Position numbers and translations under genes: made by a program. From assembly GCF_030811655.1 (NCBI RefSeq), contig NZ_JAUSRE010000020.1:1-64000 (forward strand): 64,000 bases of DNA, read 5' to 3'. The notes beneath the pieces were generated by a model. The model saw only the letters and a list, made by a program, of their open reading frames with translations. It was not told the DNA's origin and made no database searches. Of this stretch, positions 34,515-43,185 are shown piece by piece. This DNA comes from Pseudarthrobacter enclensis (GTDB lineage Bacteria; Actinomycetota; Actinomycetes; Actinomycetales; Micrococcaceae). The first letter of the stretch is position 1. Each line of letters begins with the position of its first letter.

Positions 34515-34758
34515 CGCAGTACCTTCTTTGCGATTTTGGCTTCAATCTTGGGTGTCATCCGGACTAATTGACAATCCGGGTACTTTCATGCTACGCCGAA
34601 AGTGTCCTTGGGTAACAGTCCGAAACCCGACCGACGGGCAGCCCTGCAACGGCGCCCGATTCCGCAGGCACGGAGCCGCGTTCCGCCCGACGGGCGGCAC
34701 CCCGGCAGGCTCCGAATTGCACCTTAGGGACGTGGAGTTCGTTCGGAAAGGCACGACC

Positions 34759-35139
34759 ATGAACGACAACGGCACCATCGAAAACACCCCGAACGCCGCC
34801 GGCCCGGAACACACGCCCGAGGAACCCGACCTGCGCGGGCGGTACGTCAAAGGCAACTTTGGCAAAGCCGGGGCACAGCGCGGCCGCCATGCGGAGGACG
34901 AGGAAGGCCAGTACATCGCCGGCAACTACGGCGGGGCCGGCAGAGAAGGCGGACTGCCCGAACCCCTGGGCGACAAGACCGTGGGATCCGGACGGTACGT
35001 CAAGGCCGACTACGGCGAAGCCGGCGAAACCACAGGCCGGACAGCCCAGTCCGAAACCGGGCGGTACCCCAAAGGTGATTACGGCAAGAGCGGCACTGTG
35101 GCTCCCACGCGCAAGCCAGGCAACGGTGCGGGGCACTAG
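34759..35139 (+). CDS. Small hydrophilic protein with four GRYxKGxYGxAG repeats
   Basis: The 126-residue, charged protein has four 12-residue repeats, GRYVKGNFGKAG, GQYIAGNYGGAG, GRYVKADYGEAG and GRYPKGDYGKSG, spaced by Glu/Gly-rich linkers. It has no signal peptide, membrane segment or Cys. The ATG at 34759 lies after GGAAAGG; the open frame runs upstream but without repeats. Low-complexity Gly/Tyr repeats suggest a disordered, hydration- or stress-related protein; function is unknown. It is divergent from the aquaporin, which hints at an osmotic or desiccation context. Confidence 0.72.
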   Translation: MNDNGTIENTPNAAGPEHTPEEPDLRGRYVKGNFGKAGAQRGRHAEDEEGQYIAGNYGGAGREGGLPEPLGDKTVGSGRYVKADYGEAGETTGRTAQSETGRYPKGDYGKSGTVAPTRKPGNGAGH

Positions 35140-35242
35140 GCCCGCACACGCACACGGTGGCGGCCTCACTGAGGTGGGCCGCCGCCGTCGTGCTTTTCAT
35201 GCGCAGGCTCCCGGGGTGTTGGCGACGCGCTTATGCCCCTTT

Positions 35243-35300
35243 GACGCGCACCCTCCACCGCGCGGCCCAAATCCGCGCAGCGAAGTGGAACCTGCGCCGC
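35243..35300. repeat. Dispersed palindromic intergenic repeat, copy B (58-bp form)
   Basis: It begins GACGCGCA, contains CGCGCGGCCCAAAT and GCGCAGCGAAGTGGAACC, and ends in a degenerate right arm TGCGCCGC. It lies in the 222-bp gap between the repeat-protein gene and the STAS-like gene. Confidence 0.65.
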
Positions 35301-35361
35301 GGGAAGAAGAAGGCGCGTCGTACTTTTGCGTGTTCCGTAAAACGGAAGCAAAGTAGGAGTC

Positions 35362-35727
35362 ATGAAAGACGTCACCGGGACCATCGAGCTTTCCGGGGAG
35401 ATGCTGCACCTGAAGTGGGCGCCCGGGGACGTGGTGACGGAGAGCGACGCGGTGGCGCTGATGGAGCGCGCCAGGGCCCTTAGCGGTGGGCGGCCCCTTC
35501 CGCTGCTGGTGGAAATGACCGGTTTGGCGTGGATCGACCAGGGGGCGTTTCTCGCATTCGCCGGGTGCTGGCCGCTGACGCGCGCGGCCGTGGTGGGCAC
35601 GTCGCCCGTGGACCAGACGCTCGCCGGCTTCTACACGGGACGGCACAGGCCGATGCATCCCACCCGGTTCTTCACATCCCTGGACGAGGCGGTGGCGTGG
35701 TTGATGGCGGATCCGGCGGTACCGTAG
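35362..35727 (+). CDS. STAS/SpoIIAA-like domain protein
   Basis: The 121-residue protein opens GTIELSGEMLHLKWAPGDVVTESDAVALMERARAL and continues LLVEMTGLAWID and FTSLDEAVAWLMADP. That pattern of strands and helices resembles the STAS-like domains found in small actinobacterial proteins. No catalytic residues are visible. The start ATG has GTAGGAGT just upstream. It is probably cytosolic and may bind a ligand or partner, but its function is unknown. Confidence 0.6.
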   Translation: MKDVTGTIELSGEMLHLKWAPGDVVTESDAVALMERARALSGGRPLPLLVEMTGLAWIDQGAFLAFAGCWPLTRAAVVGTSPVDQTLAGFYTGRHRPMHPTRFFTSLDEAVAWLMADPAVP

Positions 35728-35794
35728 GCCAGGTTTTTCCACATAGGAGTGGGGGCCTCTTCAGGTGCCTGAACGCACGGGGCACCGTGGATGC

Positions 35795-36766
35795 ATGGCC
35801 GACCTTCCCCCGCTTTTGTTGTCCCGCGACCGTCTGCTGCATGGACTCAGTGCCAACGACCTCGCCAAGCGGGTACGGGCCGGCGCGCTGGTGCGGGTCC
35901 GGCAGGGTGTTTACCTTGACGGACCCACGTGGCGGGAGCTGAAGCCGTGGGAGCAGTACCGTATCGGCGTCCAGGCGGCTGCGGAAACGTTCGAAAAACC
36001 GGTTGTCTTCGCCCGGCATTCCTCAGCGAGCGTTTGGGGAATCCCCACCGTTGGAAACGACCCAGTGCGGGCCCTGACATTGAAGAACGACGGCGGCCGC
36101 TCGCGTGCCGGGGTCAGCCGCCACTTTGCGGCGCGGGCCGGTTTGAATGTGGTCACTTTGGACGGCCTCCTTGTCACCGACCGCGTACGGACCGCCCTGG
36201 ACCTGGCGGCCTTCAGTCCGTTCACCGAGGCGGTGGTGCCGCTGGATCATGTGCTGCGGCCCGACCCGTCCCGGCAGCTGCCCGCGCTCGCCAAGGCTGA
36301 ACTGGAAGCCGGGATCGGTGCCCTGTATTCGGCTGCTGCTGCGCGGCGGATCCGGACGGCGATTGCCTTTGCCGATCCCGCCTCGGGCTCGCCCGGGGAG
36401 TCCTGGAGCAGGGCCCTGATCCACGTGGCGGGGTTTGAAGCCCCGGTCCTTCAGCAACCCTTTACCGATTCCAGGGGGCTGGTGGGCTACACAGACTTCT
36501 ATTGGAAGGAGTCCAGGGTGGTGGGCGAATTCGACGGCGAGGAGAAGTACGTGAAGCCCGAGTTCCGTGGCGGTCGGTCGGCTTCGCAGGTGGTTGTGGA
36601 GGAGAAGAAGCGCGAGAACCGGATCCGTGCCATGGGGATCAACGTGGTGCGGTGGGACTGGGCCGAACTCGCGGCGCCCGGGACCCTGGAACGGAAGCTG
36701 GCCGCGGCAGGGGTGGCCCGGCGTCGTACGCGTTCTGCCGTCCTCGACGCGCAAAACCGCCTGTGA
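35795..36766 (+). CDS. AbiEi-antitoxin-like N-terminus with DUF559-type endonuclease fold
   Basis: The N-terminal third (LLLSRDRLLHGLSANDLAKRVRAGALVRVRQGVYL) matches the winged-helix AbiEi/type IV antitoxin-like domain. The C-terminal part (YTDFYWKESRVVGEFDGEEKYVKPE, QVVVEEKKRENRIRAMGINVVRWDWAEL) looks like a DUF559 PD-(D/E)xK-like domain, with D/E and E-x-K residues present. Such fusions are very common orphan genes in Arthrobacter; a defence or DNA-repair role is only a guess. I prefer the ATG at 35795 because it opens the conserved domain. Its last 53 bp reappear at 37747-37799 behind the SDR gene. Confidence 0.7.
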   Translation: MADLPPLLLSRDRLLHGLSANDLAKRVRAGALVRVRQGVYLDGPTWRELKPWEQYRIGVQAAAETFEKPVVFARHSSASVWGIPTVGNDPVRALTLKNDGGRSRAGVSRHFAARAGLNVVTLDGLLVTDRVRTALDLAAFSPFTEAVVPLDHVLRPDPSRQLPALAKAELEAGIGALYSAAAARRIRTAIAFADPASGSPGESWSRALIHVAGFEAPVLQQPFTDSRGLVGYTDFYWKESRVVGEFDGEEKYVKPEFRGGRSASQVVVEEKKRENRIRAMGINVVRWDWAELAAPGTLERKLAAAGVARRRTRSAVLDAQNRL

Positions 36767-36851
36767 CGCGCAGGCTCCCTGGCGCGGCCCAAATGCGGGC
36801 AGCGAAATGTAAGGTGCGCGTCGAAAATGAGTATGCGCAGCGCCGGTCAGC
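36714..36851. repeat. 138-bp direct repeat, left copy (flanks the SDR gene)
   Basis: This copy spans the last 17 codons of the AbiEi/DUF559 gene and the downstream palindromic repeat. It matches 37747-37884 with only two mismatches. The 895 bp between the copies hold the SDR gene, so the arrangement suggests insertion or a recombination-based duplication. Confidence 0.9.
36765..36822. repeat. Dispersed palindromic intergenic repeat, copy C (58-bp form, intact)
   Basis: GACGCGCA (36765-36772, overlapping the stop codon) and TGCGCGTC (36815-36822) are perfect 8-bp inverted ends. The interior has GGCCCAAATGCGGGCAGCG. GAAAATGAGTATGCGCAGCG follows, also shared with copy D. Confidence 0.85.
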
Positions 36852-36906
36852 TGGTTTCGATAGCTGGCGCGGTTCCCGGAAGGGCGACCGGCCAGGAATC
36901 CGGCGT

Positions 36907-37671
36907 TTAGGGCCAGCCCTTTTCGAGCAGTGGTGTGACCGTGACTTCGTTGAGGACCATCTCCCGCGGAGACTGCGCTATCCAGGCAATCAGGTCCGCC
37001 ACGTGGCCCGGTGGCAGCGACTCGTTGGCCGGTGCGGCGGCTGCGGTTTCCTGGTCCCGGTCATCAGGAGTCCATGCTCCCCACTGCGTGTCCATTGCGC
37101 CCGGGTAGAGCAGGCAGGCCCGGATGCCATGGTCCTTGCCCTCGGCTGCCAGCGACTGGGTCAGTCCGGTCAGCGCGAACTTCGAGGCGCAGTACGCTCC
37201 GGCGTTGGCCCAGCCGCGGCGCCCGGCCACCGACCCGATATTGATGATGGTTCCCCCACCGGCCCGGCGCATACCGGGAAACACCGCCTTGGCCAGGAGG
37301 AAAACCGCCCGGAGGTTGACGTTCATCACCCTGTCCCATCCGGCGGCGTCGATGTCCTCAACCGAACCGGGAACATCGGTTCCGGCGGCGTTCACCAGGA
37401 TGGTGACAGGTCCAAGATTCTCCTGGACCCTCTCCACCGCCTGGGCCACCTCTGCCGCATCAGCCAGGTCAAGTGGCACGGCCACTGCACGAACACCATC
37501 ACCTGAACCATTGATCTCGGAGACGGTGGCCTGCAGGTCATCGGCCGACCGGGCAATGACAGCGACGTCGGCGCCTGCCCCGGCCAGCGCCAGTGCCGCT
37601 GCCTTGCCAAGTCCGCTGCTGCCTCCGGTAACCAGTGCCACCTGCCCGCGTAAGGGCTTGTTGTTTGCCAT
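36907..37671 (-). CDS. Short-chain dehydrogenase/reductase
   Basis: The 254-residue SDR has the coenzyme loop VTGGSSGLGKAAAL, NAAG, the catalytic Ser in NIGSVAGR and YCASK (Tyr-x3-Lys), followed by LLYPGAMDT. The basic residues after the first strand suggest NADP(H), though this is weak. Substrate is unknown. The gene and its leader lie between two 138-bp direct repeats and may have been inserted behind the AbiEi/DUF559 gene. It is transcribed toward that gene. Confidence 0.88.
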   Translation of the reverse strand: MANNKPLRGQVALVTGGSSGLGKAAALALAGAGADVAVIARSADDLQATVSEINGSGDGVRAVAVPLDLADAAEVAQAVERVQENLGPVTILVNAAGTDVPGSVEDIDAAGWDRVMNVNLRAVFLLAKAVFPGMRRAGGGTIINIGSVAGRRGWANAGAYCASKFALTGLTQSLAAEGKDHGIRACLLYPGAMDTQWGAWTPDDRDQETAAAAPANESLPPGHVADLIAWIAQSPREMVLNEVTVTPLLEKGWP

Positions 37672-37746
37672 GCCATCTCCCCGAGTTCACACGCCGCCGG
37701 AAGGGCGGACTGTTGTGGCTCCATGGTAAGCAGGGCACCCGACCGT

Positions 37747-37884
37747 TGGCCCGGCGTCGTACGCGTTCCGCCGTCCTCGACGCGCAAAACCGCCTGTGAC
37801 GCGCAGGCTCCCTGGCGCGGCCCAAATGCGGGCAGCGAAATGTAAGGTGCGCGTCGAAAATGATTATGCGCAGCGCCGGTCAGC
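37747..37884. repeat. 138-bp direct repeat, right copy
   Basis: It is 98-99% identical to 36714-36851 and starts with a displaced copy of the AbiEi/DUF559 gene's last codons, including its stop. This is a gene-end fragment without the gene, which shows a duplication. It overlaps the last 5 bp of the XRE regulator. Confidence 0.9.
37798..37855. repeat. Dispersed palindromic intergenic repeat, copy D (58-bp form, intact)
   Basis: It is identical to copy C over 58 bp, with perfect inverted ends GACGCGCA and TGCGCGTC. It is part of the right 138-bp direct repeat. Confidence 0.85.
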
Positions 37885-38770
37885 CCTCCCGGGCGGGCAC
37901 CTCGGCGGCCGGCTGCCCGGGTTCGCGCTGCGTGGCCGCCCAACTGGCCAGCATCTTCAGCGCATCCTCGGACGGCGTACCCGGCTCGGCGGTGTAGATG
38001 TTGATCCGCAGGCCGGGGTCCGCCGCGAGCTCCATCGCCTCGTAGGTCAGGTCCAGGTCACCCACCACCGGATGGTGCAGCCGCTTCCGGCCGGTGCGGT
38101 GGTACTTCACGTCGTGCCGGGCCCAGCGGACGCGGAACTCCTCGCTGCGGGTGGACAGCTCGCCCACCAGGTCGGACAGGTCCTTGTCGAACGGGTTCCT
38201 GCCGGCGGTGGAGCGCAGGACCGCCACGATGTCATCCGCGCTGCGCTCCCAGTCCCGGAAGAACTCCCGCGCCTTGGGATTCAGGAACGTGAACCGTGCA
38301 CTGTTCGGGGGCGTGACCGGCTCGGCCATCATGTCCAGGTACAGCGCCCGGCCCAGCTCATTGGCGGCCAGTACATCGCCGCGGTCGTTGCGGACCCAGG
38401 CCGGCGCCGTCGTAATCGCGTCGATGACCCGCTGCACACTGGGGCGGACCGTCAAGGGGCTCCGCTTCCGGCGCACGCGCGGCGCAGCCGTGGCCGCGCG
38501 GGCCAGGTCGAAAAGGTGGGCCGTCTCTGCGTCGTCCAACTGCAGGGCCCGGGCCAGCGCCTCCAGGACGCTGTCCGAGGCACCGGACAGGTTCCCCCGC
38601 TCCAGCCGGATGTAGTAGTCGATGCTCAGGCCCGCGAGCATGGCCACTTCCTCGCGCCGGAGCCCCGCCACCCTCCGGTTGCCGCCGTAGACAGGCAGCC
38701 CGGCCTCCTCGGGCGTGAGGCGGGCGCGGCGGGAGGTGAGGAACTTCCGTACGTCGTCACTGTTGGTCAT
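37880..38770 (-). CDS. XRE-family regulator with MmyB-type ligand-binding domain
   Basis: The first 70 residues form a helix-turn-helix (VRKFLTSRRARLTPEEAGLP.., LRREEVAMLAGLSIDYYIRLERG). The rest matches the MmyB/MLTR ligand-binding domain: AWVRNDRGDVLAANELGRALY, and VGELSTRSEEFRVRWARHDV. Such regulators bind small aromatic or fatty ligands and often control a neighbouring reductase. Here the SDR gene at 36907 is downstream on the same strand. The ATG at 38770 is well placed before the HTH. Confidence 0.86.
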   Translation of the reverse strand: MTNSDDVRKFLTSRRARLTPEEAGLPVYGGNRRVAGLRREEVAMLAGLSIDYYIRLERGNLSGASDSVLEALARALQLDDAETAHLFDLARAATAAPRVRRKRSPLTVRPSVQRVIDAITTAPAWVRNDRGDVLAANELGRALYLDMMAEPVTPPNSARFTFLNPKAREFFRDWERSADDIVAVLRSTAGRNPFDKDLSDLVGELSTRSEEFRVRWARHDVKYHRTGRKRLHHPVVGDLDLTYEAMELAADPGLRINIYTAEPGTPSEDALKMLASWAATQREPGQPAAEVPAREG

Positions 38771-38872
38771 GCCTCCACGCTACGCCGCCGCCACCCAGCG
38801 GAGGAGGCACTGGCAGTACCCGGCAAGCGCGGGTACTCCCAGTGCCTCCGGGGGGCGGCGTCAGCGCAGCGC

Positions 38873-40159
38873 CTATTCGTAGCGGAGGGAGTCGATCGGG
38901 TTTTGTCGGGCAGCCCGCCATGCCGGAAGCGTTCCGGCGATGAACGCGATGGCCATCACCAGGACGATGACCACCGCCACCGGTCCCGGGGCGAAGCTCA
39001 GGATCTGCAGGCCGGCCAGATCGCTCAGGGGGCCGCGGGCCAGGGCGTGGCTGACCACCGTGCCCAAGGCTATGGCGGCGCCGGACCCAATCAGGCTGCC
39101 GAGGAGGCCGATGAACGCTGCCTCGGCGCTGAACAGGGCAAAGACCGATCCGCTGCCCATGCCCATGGCCTTCATCAAACCGATTTCGCGGGTACGTTCC
39201 TGCACGGACATCAGCAGGGTGTTCACGATCCCGAACCCTGCGGCCACCAGGGCGATGACCGCGAACGCATCGAGAACGCCGATGATGCCGTTGATGACGG
39301 TCTTCACGGTCCCGATCCGGTCATCAAGTGTTTGCGCCGTGTAGCCCGCCCCAGAGAGCTGGCTCTTCATCCCGGATATCTGCGATTCCGAGGAGGGGGC
39401 GAAGGTGGCAGTGGCCGCCGTGTACACCGGGGCCGAGGTGGCGGGGGTCCCGGTGGCCTGGGCCTGGGTGAGGGCGGTGGAGAGCGCCTTGTTGATGAAC
39501 GCCCCGCCCGAGCTGAGGAGCGCGCTTTGTTCAATGCCGTTGATCCTGGCCGTCACGGTCCGCATGGTGCCCGTGGCGTCGGGGATGCCGATGGTAACGT
39601 CCTGGCCCACCGCCTGGGCGCTGTCGCTGAACCCCAAGGGAGCCACGTAGCTTGAGGGGAGGATGATCTGCGGCGCCGGGGACCCGTCGTCGAGGTTCTG
39701 GCCCGCGTCCAGCTGCGGCTGGGCGCCCGCGAGCACACTCACGGACAGCTGGTACTTGTCCTGGTTGTTCCACTGGATGTAGGCCGTGTTCAACCGCGTG
39801 ACCGGGGATACCCCGGTGATTCCGGGGACGGCCCCGATTTTGTCCAGGTCGGCCTGGGTGAGGGCCACCTGGGTGGAGCCGGGCCGGCCGCCGCCGGCGA
39901 GCACCCTGGTGTTGGGGTCGTACTTCTGCGGGCCGGAGCCCAGGCCGGAGCCGGTGTCGGCCCTGGTCACCGTGAAGGCATTGCTTGCCCCGACGGCTGC
40001 CACCTGGCTGTCAATGTAGTTGGAGATTCCCGTGCCCAGCCCGTTGGTGATGGTGAGGGTGAAGGCCCCGACGAAGATGGCCAGCACCGTCAGGGTGGTG
40101 CGCAGCTTGCTGCGGAAGCTGTTGGTGATGGCGGTTTTCAGGGTTTCCAGCGGTTTCAT
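38873..40159 (-). CDS. ABC transporter permease (MacB/FtsX type)
   Basis: The 428-residue permease has an N-terminal helix (RTTLTVLAIFVGAFTLTITNGLG), a large extracytosolic domain of about 220 residues and three C-terminal helices with VALVAAGFGIVNTLLMSVQERTREIGLMKAMG, the FtsX-domain signature. MacB-type permeases export substrates or transmit mechanical signals in the envelope. ATG overlaps the ATPase stop (ATGA at 40159). The cargo is unknown. Confidence 0.88.
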   Translation of the reverse strand: MKPLETLKTAITNSFRSKLRTTLTVLAIFVGAFTLTITNGLGTGISNYIDSQVAAVGASNAFTVTRADTGSGLGSGPQKYDPNTRVLAGGGRPGSTQVALTQADLDKIGAVPGITGVSPVTRLNTAYIQWNNQDKYQLSVSVLAGAQPQLDAGQNLDDGSPAPQIILPSSYVAPLGFSDSAQAVGQDVTIGIPDATGTMRTVTARINGIEQSALLSSGGAFINKALSTALTQAQATGTPATSAPVYTAATATFAPSSESQISGMKSQLSGAGYTAQTLDDRIGTVKTVINGIIGVLDAFAVIALVAAGFGIVNTLLMSVQERTREIGLMKAMGMGSGSVFALFSAEAAFIGLLGSLIGSGAAIALGTVVSHALARGPLSDLAGLQILSFAPGPVAVVIVLVMAIAFIAGTLPAWRAARQNPIDSLRYE

Positions 40160-40854
40160 GCCGCGTGCTCCTCGTCAGTGGTGATGAGCTGCCCGTCCCG
40201 GATGTAGACGCGGCGGTTGAAGCGGGCGGCCAGGTCATGGTCGTGCGTGACCGTGATCAGGGTGATTCCGTGGTTTTGGTTGAGGTCGAAGAGGATGTCC
40301 TCCACGATGCGGCCCGTGGCGGAGTCAAGGTTCCCGGTTGGTTCGTCGGCGAACAGAACGCGCGGGTTGTTGGCAAGGGCCCGGGCGATGACCACGCGCT
40401 GCTTCTGCCCGCCGGAGAGGTTCCCGGCTTTGTTGCGCGCCTTGTCCGCCAGTTCCAGCTGTTCCAGGACGGCCATGCCGCGGGCGCGGCGTTCCCGGGC
40501 GCCCATGCCGGCGATCTTCAGCGGAAGCACCACATTGTCCAGCACGGTGGTGGCGTGGTTGAGGAAGAACTGCTGGAAGACGAACCCGAACATCTGGTTT
40601 CGCAGGGCGTTGAGCCTGCGCCCGCTCAGGCTCCGGGCATCGGTACCCTCCACGTGGACGGAGCCGCCGCCCGGGGTGTCCAGAAGCGCCAGCAGGTGCA
40701 TGAGGGTTGACTTGCCGGACCCGCTTTTACCCACGATAGCCACGGAGTCACCGCGGTCAATCTCCAGGGAAACACCCCGGAGGGCGTCAAAGCGGTCGGG
40801 GCCGCGGCCGTAGGTTTTTGTCAGGTCGCGGGTGGACAGGATCGGCACAGGCAT
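40156..40854 (-). CDS. ABC transporter ATP-binding protein (MacB/LolD type)
   Basis: The 232-residue ATPase shows Walker A VGKSGSGKST, Q-loop QMFGFVFQQFFL, signature LSGGQKQRVVIARAL, Walker B VLFADEPTGNLDSATG and the H-loop ITVTHD. It energises the FtsX-type permease encoded next. The upstream 55-bp gap separates it from the TetR gene at 40910 on the same strand, so all three could be co-transcribed and regulated by that TetR. Confidence 0.92.
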   Translation of the reverse strand: MPVPILSTRDLTKTYGRGPDRFDALRGVSLEIDRGDSVAIVGKSGSGKSTLMHLLALLDTPGGGSVHVEGTDARSLSGRRLNALRNQMFGFVFQQFFLNHATTVLDNVVLPLKIAGMGARERRARGMAVLEQLELADKARNKAGNLSGGQKQRVVIARALANNPRVLFADEPTGNLDSATGRIVEDILFDLNQNHGITLITVTHDHDLAARFNRRVYIRDGQLITTDEEHAA

Positions 40855-40909
40855 TTGGAGTTCCCATCAGGAATTACGGAAGCGGGACGTGCAGGACGGT
40901 GAGGGAGTG

Positions 40910-41500
40910 TCAAAATCCGGGCGGGAGCAGCCCGGCAGAGATGCGTGCCGCAGCTTCAAGGATCTCGTCGTCATCGGCGTCGATGTCCCTGGCGGCCATG
41001 CCAAGCATGTTGATGGTGAGCAGCGCGAAACGGACCCGCAGGCGGTCCTCCACGCTGGCCCCGGGCGGGGTGATGATGGAAAACAGCTCGGACACGGCCG
41101 CCGCCATTCCGCCACGTTGCCCGGGTTCCGACTTGATGTCCCTGAGCAGACGGTAGTTCGAGCCCAGGAAGCGGAACATGCGCAGGCCCTGGGCCTGGAC
41201 GATCCCGGTCCACCGGGCAATGACGGTGCGCCGCAGCTCCGGTCCGGGTTCCTGGGTGCGCGCCCATTCCAGCAGGTCGGTGATCTGCGTGCGCATTGCC
41301 TCCATCAGGGCGCGGAGTATGTCTTCCTTGCTTTTGAAGTGGTAGTACAGGGCCGCTTTGGTGAAGCCGAGTTCCTCGGCGATCTGGCGCATCGAGGTCG
41401 ATTCGTAGCCCTGTTCGGCGAACAGGCGCAGGGCAACGGCCTGGATGTTTTCGCGCGTCCCGCCCTCAGCGGGCGCGGGGGCATCGCTGGTGGATCCCAT
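40910..41500 (-). CDS. TetR/AcrR-family regulator
   Basis: The 196-residue protein has the HTH TRENIQAVALRLFAEQGYESTSMRQIAEELGFTKAALYYHFKSKEDILRAL at residues 15-65 and an all-helical ligand domain. It is divergent from the MFS exporter gene at 41626. Between the two lie two identical-pattern palindromes (41549 and 41572), which are its likely operators. It probably represses itself, the exporter and perhaps the ABC genes. Inducer unknown. Confidence 0.9.
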   Translation of the reverse strand: MGSTSDAPAPAEGGTRENIQAVALRLFAEQGYESTSMRQIAEELGFTKAALYYHFKSKEDILRALMEAMRTQITDLLEWARTQEPGPELRRTVIARWTGIVQAQGLRMFRFLGSNYRLLRDIKSEPGQRGGMAAAVSELFSIITPPGASVEDRLRVRFALLTINMLGMAARDIDADDDEILEAAARISAGLLPPGF

Positions 41501-41548
41501 GTGTTTGCTGTCCTTTCGGTCCGGCCCGCCACCGAGCTGCTCTTGCTA

Positions 41549-41566
41549 ACTAACCGGCCGGTAAGT
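41549..41566. promoter_or_regulatory. TetR operator 1
   Basis: ACTAACCGGCCGGTAAGT is an almost perfect palindrome (TTACCGGCCGGTTA core) in the 125-bp gap between the divergent TetR and MFS genes. Confidence 0.75.
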
Positions 41567-41571
41567 ACCAT

Positions 41572-41589
41572 ACTAACCGCGCGGTAAGT
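41572..41589. promoter_or_regulatory. TetR operator 2
   Basis: ACTAACCGCGCGGTAAGT repeats operator 1 with two central changes. The centres are 23 bp apart, about two helical turns, so two TetR dimers could bind on the same DNA face. Confidence 0.75.
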
Positions 41590-41625
41590 GGACCCCAAAC
41601 CAAAAATCGCTAGGACCAAATTCGC

Positions 41626-43170
41626 ATGACAGACCAGGACGCCGGGCAGGCCAGACTCTCACCCCGGCAAATCATCACGGCAATGAGCGGACTGGTCATC
41701 GCCATGCTGCTGGCCCAGTTGGACAACATGATCGTGGCACCGGCGCTGCCAACCATCGTGGGTGAACTGGGTGGAATGGACCACCTCGCCTGGGTCACCA
41801 CGGGTTATGTCCTGGCATCGACGGTGGCCACTCCCATCTGGGGCAAGCTTGGCGATATCTTCGGGCACCGCCGCACGTTCATGGCCTCGATCGTGGTCTT
41901 CCTGGCCGGTTCCGCCCTCTGCGGAGTAAGCCAGGACATGACCGGGCTCATCGGGTTCCGGGCCTTCCAGGGCCTGGGTGCCGGCGGCCTGATGGTGGGC
42001 ATCATGGCGGCGATCGGGCTGATGGTGCCGCCGCGGGAACGCGGCAAGTACCAGGGCATCATGATGGCCGTCATGCCCCTGGCCATGATTGGCGGCCCAC
42101 TGCTGGGTGGTTTCATCACCGACAACGCCTCCTGGCGCTGGGCGTTCTACGTCAACCTTCCCCTGGGCCTCCTTTCCCTGGTGGTCTGCTGGTTCACCCT
42201 CAAGCTGCCCCGCCGGGAGCGGACCGCCAAAGTCCGCATCGACTGGTGGGGATCCGCCGTCCTGACGGCCTGGATCACCGCACTGGTGCTGATGCTGAGC
42301 TGGGGCGGAAGCCAGTACCAGTGGAACTCACCCGAAATCATCGGCCTTGGTGCCGTGGCCGCCGTCGGCCTGGTGCTTTTCCTCTTTATCGAACGGCGCG
42401 CGGCAGAGCCAGTCATTCCGTTGCGCCTGTTCAGCAGCCGGAACTTCTCGCTCGCCAACGCGCTGGGCTTTATCGTGGGCTTCGCGATGTTCGGCGGCAT
42501 CACGTTCCTGCCCCAGTTCCAGCAGTACGTCCAGGGCCAGTCGGCCACCAGCAGCGGACTGCTCCTGATGCCAATGATGATTGCGGCCATGGTGGTGTCG
42601 CTGGGCGGCGGCCTGGTGGTCAGCCGGACCGGCCGCTACCGGGCACTGCCCATCATCGGGTCGGCGCTGATGGCCACGGGCCTGTTCCTGTTCTCCACCA
42701 TGGGCCTTGCCACTCCGGCGTGGCAGTCCGGCGTCTACATGGCCGTCCTTGGGGCAGGGATGGGCTGCATGATGCAGACCACCAACCTCATCGCGCAAAA
42801 CAGTGTCCACATCCGTGACATCGGTGCCGCCACCGGCACCACCACCTTCGCCCGCAACATGGGCGGTTCCCTGGGAATCTCGGTCCTTGGCTCCATCTAC
42901 GCGGGCCGGCTTTCCGACGCCATGGGCGGCGGCGGGCTGCACCAGAGCGGGCAGATCACCCCGGCCGCGCTCCAGTCCCTCCCGCAGGCGGTCCGGGACC
43001 TGTTCAAGACGGCTGTGACCGACGGCATCCAGTCCGTCTTCTTCTGGGCATCCCTGGTGGCGGCGGCAGGCTTTGTCCTGGCCCTGTTCATCCGGCACGT
43101 CCCGCTGCGCGGGCATGCACCCTCTCCTGCCACGGCGGCCGAACAGACGGCTGAAGAACTTGCTGTCTGA
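41626..43170 (+). CDS. DHA2-family MFS drug exporter (EmrB/QacA type)
   Basis: The 514-residue protein has about fourteen membrane helices. MLLAQLDNMIVAPALPTIVGEL is the motif D1 region of 14-TMS transporters, GKLGDIFGHRRT motif A, and GLGAGGLMVGIMAAIG with PRERGKYQG are also typical. It exports hydrophobic or cationic compounds with proton antiport. Divergent to the TetR gene with the twin operator between, it is a standard drug-inducible pair. Confidence 0.92.
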   Translation: MTDQDAGQARLSPRQIITAMSGLVIAMLLAQLDNMIVAPALPTIVGELGGMDHLAWVTTGYVLASTVATPIWGKLGDIFGHRRTFMASIVVFLAGSALCGVSQDMTGLIGFRAFQGLGAGGLMVGIMAAIGLMVPPRERGKYQGIMMAVMPLAMIGGPLLGGFITDNASWRWAFYVNLPLGLLSLVVCWFTLKLPRRERTAKVRIDWWGSAVLTAWITALVLMLSWGGSQYQWNSPEIIGLGAVAAVGLVLFLFIERRAAEPVIPLRLFSSRNFSLANALGFIVGFAMFGGITFLPQFQQYVQGQSATSSGLLLMPMMIAAMVVSLGGGLVVSRTGRYRALPIIGSALMATGLFLFSTMGLATPAWQSGVYMAVLGAGMGCMMQTTNLIAQNSVHIRDIGAATGTTTFARNMGGSLGISVLGSIYAGRLSDAMGGGGLHQSGQITPAALQSLPQAVRDLFKTAVTDGIQSVFFWASLVAAAGFVLALFIRHVPLRGHAPSPATAAEQTAEELAV

Positions 43171-43185
43171 CGGTAAGGTGGCCGG

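Noticed and set aside
36714..37884. Composite transposon around the SDR gene
   Set aside because: The direct repeats contain no transposase and no insertion-sequence ends; they are a gene end plus an intergenic repeat.
37796..39655. 619-codon plus-strand frame
   Set aside because: It is antisense to the XRE regulator and the ABC permease. Its composition is that of a GC-rich shadow.
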